Shown piece after piece: positions 57,265 to 64,000 of a DNA stretch of 64,000 nucleotides. Origin of the DNA: Hordeum vulgare subsp. vulgare (lineage: Eukaryota; Streptophyta; Magnoliopsida; Poales; Poaceae); contig NC_058518.1 of NCBI RefSeq assembly GCF_904849725.1, forward strand, positions 416,585,081-416,649,080, read 5' to 3'. A program made the translations under genes and the position numbers. The notes beneath the pieces were generated by a model. It made no database searches and had not been told where the DNA came from. It saw nothing but the letters and a program-made list of their open reading frames with translations. Position 1 is the stretch's first letter. Each line of letters opens with the position of its first letter.

Positions 57265-60200
57265 GTAGCTTGCGCTATAGCTCTACTGTTTTATATGTTC
57301 CTAGAGAAAATTTAGTTGAAAGTTGATAGTAGCAAACTTTGCAGACTGAGTCTGTAAAACCGAGGATTGTCCTCGTTGCTGCGCAGAAGGATTATGTCCT
57401 TAATGCACCACTCGGTGTGCTGCACCTCGAGCGTCGTCTGTGGATGCTGTGAACATCCGACATACACGTTTCTGATGACTACACGATAGTTCAGTACAAA
57501 AATACTTAATGGCTTAAAAGCAAGGCGCCTAAAACGTTGTAAAACGTCACGGAACATAAGTGATGTTCTAAAGAGATGAAATTGTGATTTCATGCTTGTG
57601 CCCTTGTTAAGAGGTACGAGACCTCCGACAAGATTCTTTGTCCACAAAGCACAGGAGAAAAGGCTCAATTGTTGAGCATGTGCTCAGATCGTCTGAGTAC
57701 GACAATCGCTTGAATCAAGTGGGAGTTAATCTTCCAGATGAGATAGTGATAGTTCTCCAAAGTCACTACCACCAAGCTCTGAGAGCTTCGTGATGAACTA
57801 TAACATATCAAGGATACATACAATGATCTTGAGCGATTCGCGATGTTTGACACTGCGAAAGTAGAAATCAAGAAGGAGCATCAATAGTTGATGGTTTGTA
57901 AAACCACTAAGTTTCAAGAAAGGCAAGGGCTAGAAGGGATACTTCGTGAAACGGCAAAACAGTTGCTGCACTAATGAAGAGACCCAAGATTAAACCCAAA
58001 CCCGAGACTAAGTGCTTCTGTAATGAGGGGAACAATCACTGAGGCGGAGCAACTCAAGATACTTGGTAGATAAGAAGGCTGGCAAAAGTCGAAATAAGTG
58101 TATTTGATATACATGATGTTGATGTGTACTTTACTAGTACTCCTAGTAGCACGAGGGTATTGGATACTAGTTCGGTTGCTAAGTGATTAGTGACGCGAAA
58201 TGAAAGCTACGGCATAAACGGAGACTAGCTAAAGGCGAGGTGACGATACGTGTTGGAAGTGTTTCCAAGATTGATATGATCAAACGTCGCACGCTCCCTC
58301 TACCATCGGGATTGGTGTTAAACCTAAATAATTGTTATTTGGTGCTTGCGTTAAGCATGAACATGATTGGATCGTGTTTGTTGCAATACGATTATTCATT
58401 TAAAGAGAATAATGGTTACTCTATTTTCTTGAATAATCACCTTCAATGGTTTATTGAATCTCGATCGTAGTGTTACACATGTTCATGATATTGGTGCCAA
58501 AAGATACGAGTTGATGATGATAGTACCACTTACTTGTGGCACTGCCGCTTGAGTCATGTTAGTATAAATTGCATGAAGAGGCTCCATGCTGATGGATCTT
58601 TGTACTCACCTGATTTCGAATCACTAGTGACATGCGAATCATACCACATGAGCAAGGCCTTGTTTTCATTGAGATGAAATAAGATAGTAACTTGTTGGAA
58701 GTGATACATTTTGATGTATGCAGTCCAATGGGTGCTGAGGCACGCAGTGGATATCATTATGTTCTTACTTCAGTGACGATTTGAGTAGATACATGAGTAT
58801 TTACTTAATGAATCACAAGTCTAAAATGTTGAAAAGTTCAATTCCGTTTCAGAGTGAAGTTCGTCGTAACTAGAGGATAAACTGTCTACGATATGATCAT
58901 GGAAATGAATATCTGAGTTACGAGTTTTGGTACACAGTTAAGACAATGTGGAAATTGTTTCGCAGTTCATGCCACCTGGAACATCATAGTGTGATGATGT
59001 GTCTGAACGTCATAGCCACGCACTATTTGGTATGGTGCATACTATGATGTCTCTTATCGAATTACCACAATCGTTTATGGGTTATGCATTAGAGACAACC
59101 GCACTCACTTTAAATAGGGCACCGCGTATTTCCGTTGAGATGACACAATATAGACCGAGGTTTAGAGAAATCTAAACTGTCGTTTCTTGAAAGTTTGGGG
59201 TTTCGACACTTATGTGAAAAAGTTTCAGTCTGATAAGCTCGAACCCAAAGCGGATAAATGCATCTTCATAGGATATCCAAAACAGTTGGGTACATCTCCT
59301 ATCTCAGATCCGAAAGCAAAGTGTTTGTTTCTAGAAACGGATCCTTTCTCGAGGAAAGGTTTCTCTCGAAAGAATTGAGTGGGAGGGTAGTAGAACTTGA
59401 TGAGGTTATTGAACCATCACTTCAACCAGTGTGTAGCAGGGCGCAGGAAGTTGTTCATGTGGCGCCTACACCAATTGAAGTGGAAGCTGATGATGATGAT
59501 CATTGAGCTTCGAATCAAGTTACTACAAACCTCGTAGGTCGACAAGGTCGCGTGCTGCTGCAGGTAGTACGGTAACCCTGTCTTGGAGGTCATGTTGTTG
59601 AGCAACAGTGAACCTACGAGTTATGGAGAAAGCGATGGTGGACCCAGATTCCGACAAATTGCTGGAAGCCATGAAATCCGAGAGAGGATCCATGTGTGAA
59701 AACAAAGTGTAGACTTTGGTAGAACTACTTGATGGTCATAGGACTATTGAGTAAAAATGGATCTTTAAAAGAAGACAGACGATGATGGTGATAAGTCACT
59801 ATTAAGAAAAGCTCGACTTGTCGCAAACATGTTTTCGATAAGATCAAACAGTTGACTATGATGAGACTTTCTCACTTGTAGCGATGCTAAAAGTCTGTTA
59901 GAATTATGTTAGTTGTTGATGCATTATTTATGAAATATTGCACGTAGGATGTCAAAACATTGTTTTCTCGACGGTTTCCTTGAGCAAACATTGTATGTGA
60001 TACAACCAGAAGGTTTTGTCGATCCTAAAGATACTAGCAAGTATGCAAGCTCCAGTGATCCTTCAATGGACTGGTGCAAGCATCTCGGAGTTGGAATATA
60101 CACTTTGATGAGATGATCAAAGATTTTGGGTTTGTACAAGGTTTATGAGAAACTTGTATTTCCAAAGAAGTGAGTGGGAGCACTATAGAATTTCTGATAG

Positions 60201-60960
60201 GTATATGTGGTTGACATATTGTGGATCAGAAGTAATGTAGAATTTCTGTAAAGCATACAAGGTTGTTTGAAAGAAGTTTTCAAAGGAGTACCTGGATTAC
60301 GCTACTTGAACGTTGAGCATCAAAGATCTATGGAGATAGATCGAAAGCGCTTAATAGAAGTTTCAACAAGATGCATGCCTTGACAAGTTTTTGAAAGAGT
60401 TCAAAATAGACCAGCAAAGAAGGAGTTCTTGGTTGCGTTGTGAGGTGTGAATTTGAGTAAGACTCAAAACCCGACCACGGCACAATAAAGAGAATAGACA
60501 AAGGTCGTCTTCTATGCCTTAGCCGTAGAATCTAAAGTATGCCATGTTGTGTACCGCACCTGAAGTGTGCCTTGACTCAAAGTATGTTGAGAGGTACAGA
60601 GAGTGATCCATGATTGAATCACTAGCAGCGGTCGAAATTTATCCGTAGTAACTAATGGACTAAGGAATTTTTCTCGATTATGGAGGTGGTTAAAGAGTTT
60701 GTCGTAAAGGGTTACGTCAATGCAAGCTTTGACACTAATCCGGATAACTATGAGTAGTGAAACGGATTCGTATAGTAGAGTAGATATTTGGAGCATTTCC
60801 GAATAGCACGTAGTAGCAGCATCTATAAGATGACATAAAGATTTGTAAAGAACGCACGAATCTGAAAGTTTCAGAACCGTTTACTAAAACCTCTCTCACG
60901 AGCAAGACGTGATCAGACCCCATAACTATATGGGTGTTGGATTCGTTGGAATCACATGGT
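57265..60960 (+). pseudogene. Heavily decayed gag-pol of Copia I
   Basis: The order gag, knuckle, protease, integrase, RT, RNase H can be followed only in fragments. The gag start is missing (GTAGCTTGCGCTATAGC where C has the ATG context). The knuckle reads CFCNEGNNH followed by a stop. The protease DTG lies in VLDTSSVAK-type sequence before a stop, with 58240-58470 open beyond it. An integrase piece at 59187-59378 has WGFDTYVKKFQSDKLEPKAD and CIFIGYP, and the RT box near 60200 no longer reads YVDD in frame. No open piece exceeds about 80 codons. The decay includes many small insertions and deletions. Confidence 0.85.
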
Positions 60961-60987
60961 GATGTGAACTAGATTATTGACTCTAGT

Positions 60988-61000
60988 GCAAGTGGGAGAC
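60988..61000 (+). promoter_or_regulatory. Polypurine tract of Copia I
   Basis: GCAAGTGGGAGAC adjoins the 3' LTR, unchanged from A. Confidence 0.87.
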
Positions 61001-62810
61001 TGTTGGAAATATGCCCTAGAGGCAATAATAAATTAGTTATTATTATATTTCTTAGTTCATGATAATCGTTTATTATCCATGCTATAATTGTATTGATTGG
61101 AAACACAATACTTGTGTGGATACATAGACAAAACACTGTCCCTAGTAAGCCTCTAGTTGACTAGCTCGTTGATCAAAGATGGTCAAGGTTTCCTAGCCAT
61201 AGGCAAGTGTTGTCACTTGATAACGGGATCACATCATTAGGAGAATCATGTGATGGACTAGACCCAAACTAATAGACGTAGCATGTTGATCGTGTCATTT
61301 TGTTGCTACTGTTTTCTGCGTGTCAAGTATTTGTTCCTATGACCATGAGATCATATAACTCACAAATACCGGAGGAATGCTTTGTGTGTATCAAACGTCG
61401 CAACGTAACTGGGTGACTATAAAGATGCTCTACAGGTATCTCCGAAGGTGTTCGTTGAGTTAGTATAGATCGAGACTGGGATTTGTCACTCCTTGTGACG
61501 GAGAGGTATCTCGGGGCCCACTCGGTAATACAACATCACACACAAGCCTTGCAAGCAATGTAACTTAATGTAAGTTGCGGGATCTTGTATTACGGAACGA
61601 GTAAAGAGACTTGCCGGTAAACGAGATTGAAATAGGTATGCGGATACTAACGATCGAATCTCGGGCAAGTAACATACCGAAGGACAAAGGGAATGACATA
61701 CGGGATTATATGAATCCTTGGCACTGAGGTTCGAACGATAAGATCTTCCTAGAATATGTAGGATCCAATATGGGCATCCAGGTCCCGCTATTGGATATTG
61801 ACCGAGGAGTCTCTCGGGTCATGTCTACATAGTTCTCGAACCCGCAGGGTCTGCACACTTAAGGTTCGACGTTGTTTTATGCGTATTTGAGTTATATGGT
61901 TGGTTACCGAATGTTGTTCGGAGTCCCGGATGAGATCACGGACGTCACGAGGGTTTCGGGAATGGTCCGGAAACGAAGATTGATATATAGGATGACCTCA
62001 TTTGGTTACCGGAAGGTTTTCGTGCATTACCGGAAAAGTTTCGGGCTCATCGGTAGTGTACCGGGAGTGCCGGGAGGGGTGCCGGGGACCATCGGGAGGG
62101 GTGTCACGCCCCAAGGGGTCTCATGGGCTATGGGAAGAGATAAACCAGCCCCTAGTGGGCTGGAATAAGTTCCCACTAAGGCCCATAAGGTTTGAGAAGG
62201 AAAAAACACAAGGTGGAAAGAGTTTCCAAGTGGGAAGGTGGAATCCTACTCCAAGTAGGATTGGAGTAGGACTTCTCCACCTCCAATTTCGGCCAAACCT
62301 TTAGGTTTTGAGGCTGCCTCCTCCCCTCCCTCCCACCTATATATACGGAGGTTTTAGGGCTGATTTGAGACGACTTTTCCACGGCAGCCAGACCACATAC
62401 CTCCACGGTTTTTCCTCTAGATCGCGTTTCTGCGGAGCTCGGGCGGAGCCCTGCTGAGACAAGGTCATCACCAACCTCCGGAGCGCCGTCACGCTGCCGG
62501 AGAACTCTTCTACCTCTCCGTCTCTCTTGCTGGATCAAGAAGGCCGAGATCATCGTCGAGCTGTACGTGTGCTGAACGCGGAGGTGCCGTCCGTTCGGTA
62601 CTAGATTGTGGGACTGATCGCGGGATTGTTCGCGGGGCGGATCGAGGGACGTGAGGACGTTCCACTACATCAACCGCGTTCACTAACGCTTCTGCTGTAC
62701 GATCTACAAGGGTACGTAGATCACTCATCCCCTCTCGTAGATGGACATCACCATGATAGGTCTTCGTGCGCGTAGGAAAATTTTTGTTTCCCATGCGACG
62801 TTCCCCAACA
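61001..62810 (+). repeat. 3' LTR of Copia I
   Basis: Same length and ends as the 5' LTR. Confidence 0.96.
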
Positions 62811-63067
62811 CCCATCTCCGGTGGCCTTCTTCATCATCTCGGCGATCTCCATGAAGAGGAGGGAGTAGTTCTCCCTCGGGGCTGAGGATATGTACCAGTA
62901 GCTTTGTGTTTGATCTCTCTCTCTCTCTCGTCTTCTTGAGATGTCATGATCTCGATGTACCGCGGGCTTTGCTACTATAGTTGTATCCTACGATGTTCTT
63001 CCCCCTCTCCCTTCTTGTAATGAATTGAGTTTCCCCTTTGAAGTTATCTTATCGGATTGAGTCTTTA

Positions 63068-64000
63068 CTAGCACATATGCTCGTGCATTGCAACGGGAGA
63101 AAAAAGACGTGTATTTAAATATGTGCGCAAAACACATTCACATTTTATGAAACTTGCACATGCAAAGCTTTTGTGTTTCAATTGATACTTATGAAATGAA
63201 TTTGAGTATGTGTTGATGACTCATTAATCAAGGATTGAAAACATTGGCAGCTTTTTTCCTAAAGCCCGCACATTATTCTCATGGACATCGAATAATCTCC
63301 ACGGATTTTTTCCTAAACATAAAATACTTTTTCCTAAACATAAAATAGTTTTTCTTTGAACATGGCATACTTTTCTACCTAATACAATGATATGTTAGCT
63401 TAATAAAATATGACTTCAGAAAATTTCATAAAATACTGAATTAGGATATTGTTCCAAAGATTTTATTCTAGCAAATATAATGGTGCAATCTGAATTAAAT
63501 TTAGATGTTTTATTTATAAATTTGACTCCTCCATGTTTTATGTTTTGAATGTGCATGCTATTTGTTTCGGTTTTCCCTAAGCTATTGTTCTGCACTTTTA
63601 TAAGGGGAAAAATAGATCTACTGCACCACCGTACGTCCGTACCTATATTGAACATAATTGAATAAAAACCTGGCTAGTCTGTGTAGTATTTTTTTAATAA
63701 ATTTACCATGTGTACTATAGATGAATCAGCCGCCTGTCCGTGCATTGCTCCATCACATTGATGCACTTGGCTGGTCGCCCGCCATCACGTGCTAGCCTCA
63801 TCCGTTAGTCGACAGCATGTGCAAGCCTCAACATCCTGACGCACGCTGGCGAGCAGCGCATCAACATGGTGTCGATAGCAGCGTTGCCAGACCGGACTTG
63901 GACTAACACAATTAGAACGTGAAAAACAAAGAAACAATTCTTGTTTTACTAACAAATAACATGGTCGTGATCGAGTAGACTGCATCAGCGATGCTCGACG
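63068..64000 (-). mobile_element. Possible Helitron 3' end and body, or other unidentified repeat
   Basis: At 63068 the LTR of H stops and CTAGCACATATGCTCGTGCA begins. On the minus strand this reads CCCGTTGCAATGCACGAG, a sequence able to form a short imperfect hairpin, then CATATGTG and CTAG followed by T. A hairpin about ten bases before a terminal CTAG(T) is the classical 3' end of Helitrons. The AT-rich DNA that follows has a 20-bp duplication (TCCTAAACATAAAATA at about 63312 and 63334) and no gene. The other end is not in the window, and the target is not a clear A/T site, so this remains a candidate. Confidence 0.4.

Larger units (their letters stand above)
54199..62810 (+). mobile_element. 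Angela-like Copia retrotransposon I, young but defective
   Basis: 8612 bp with two LTRs of exactly 1810 bp (54199-56008 and 61001-62810) and a perfect target duplication CCCAT (54194-54198 and 62811-62815). By eye the LTRs differ at about 12 positions (0.7%). With the commonly used grass LTR rate of 1.3e-8 per site per year, that is about a quarter of a million years. The interior is recognisably gag-pol but full of stops and frameshifts, far more than such recent insertion can explain, so the element probably moved with proteins from another copy. Confidence 0.96.
40733..63067 (+). mobile_element. Gypsy retrotransposon H, host of insertions G and I
   Basis: The 5' LTR starts at 40733 (TGATACGTCTCCAACGTATC), directly after CCTTC (40728-40732), the expected target duplication. 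The 5' LTR is split by G and ends at 49325. A primer site, a 263-codon gag-like ORF, about 3.4 kb without recognisable pol, a polypurine tract at 53686-53700 and a 3' LTR from 53701 follow. The 3' LTR is split by I and breaks off at 63067. About 5% of positions differ between the first 500 bp of the two LTRs (eye count). Sabrina/WHAM-like by recollection; apparently non-autonomous. Confidence 0.92.
53701..63067 (+). repeat. 3' LTR of Gypsy H, interrupted by Copia I and cut at its right end
   Basis: Read 53701-54198 and 62816-63067. It matches the 5' LTR until GAGTCTTTA at 63067; the remaining half of the LTR is absent, replaced by unrelated sequence. A TATAAATA box lies at 54079-54086. Confidence 0.9.

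Noticed and set aside
54199..62810. Two 1810-bp near-identical blocks 5 kb apart, as in a segmental duplication
   Set aside because: They have TG..CA ends, primer site and polypurine tract at the inner borders and a shared 5-bp target duplication, so they are an LTR pair.
1..64000. A defence, biosynthetic or other multi-gene system
   Set aside because: Every long coding signal belongs to LTR retrotransposons or a CACTA element. No gene cluster, CRISPR or tRNA was seen on either strand.

Overview
The window looks like intergenic DNA from a large grass genome, most likely Triticeae (wheat, barley or Aegilops). Almost all of it can be assigned to nested transposable elements. Several match, from memory, the Angela/BARE/WIS Copia group (LTRs opening TGTTGGAAATATGCCC and closing in CCAACA) and the Sabrina/WHAM-type Gypsy group (LTRs opening TGATACGTCT, primer site TGGCGCCGTTGCCGGGG). 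I found no intact host gene, tRNA, rRNA or CRISPR. Family names are recollection and need a TREP or RepeatMasker search; boundaries and target-site duplications (TSDs) were read directly.

Layout. 1-13153: Angela-like Copia A (+), whose 5' LTR lies left of the window. It is split at 2152-9227 by a CACTA transposon (TSD TCC) carrying tandem repeats and a gene-like GC-rich block. 13154-15898: unassigned. 15899-21042: short-LTR, GC-rich Copia B (+), with one gag-pol frame broken only by three stop codons. 21043-23264: unassigned DNA and a truncated Angela LTR (+). 23265-33633: full-length Angela-like element C (-), TSD GCGCC, holding a 1.5-kb solo LTR (TSD CCACT). 33634-34920: unassigned DNA with a gene-like stretch. 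From 34921 to the right edge there is a multi-level nest. Angela-like F (-) contains the deleted Gypsy E (TSD GTCAA) in its 3' LTR and Gypsy H (+) in its interior. H in turn holds Gypsy G (-, TSD GTCTT) in its 5' LTR and Angela-like I (+, TSD CCCAT) in its 3' LTR. The right end of H is cut by what may be a Helitron 3' terminus at 63068.

How the parts relate. The Copia elements keep recognisable gag, protease, integrase, RT and RNase H segments, all with stops, frameshifts or lost key residues. The Gypsy elements E, G and H show a gag-like ORF but no recognisable pol, so they look non-autonomous. They share a recurrent AAGCTTGGGGATGC motif, identical to their polypurine tract, often followed by a GC-rich hairpin. 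Element I has near-identical LTRs but a badly decayed interior, which suggests recent mobilisation in trans. No novel enzymatic or defence system was seen; the most unusual signals are the repeated hairpin/polypurine motif and the recent movement of a defective element.
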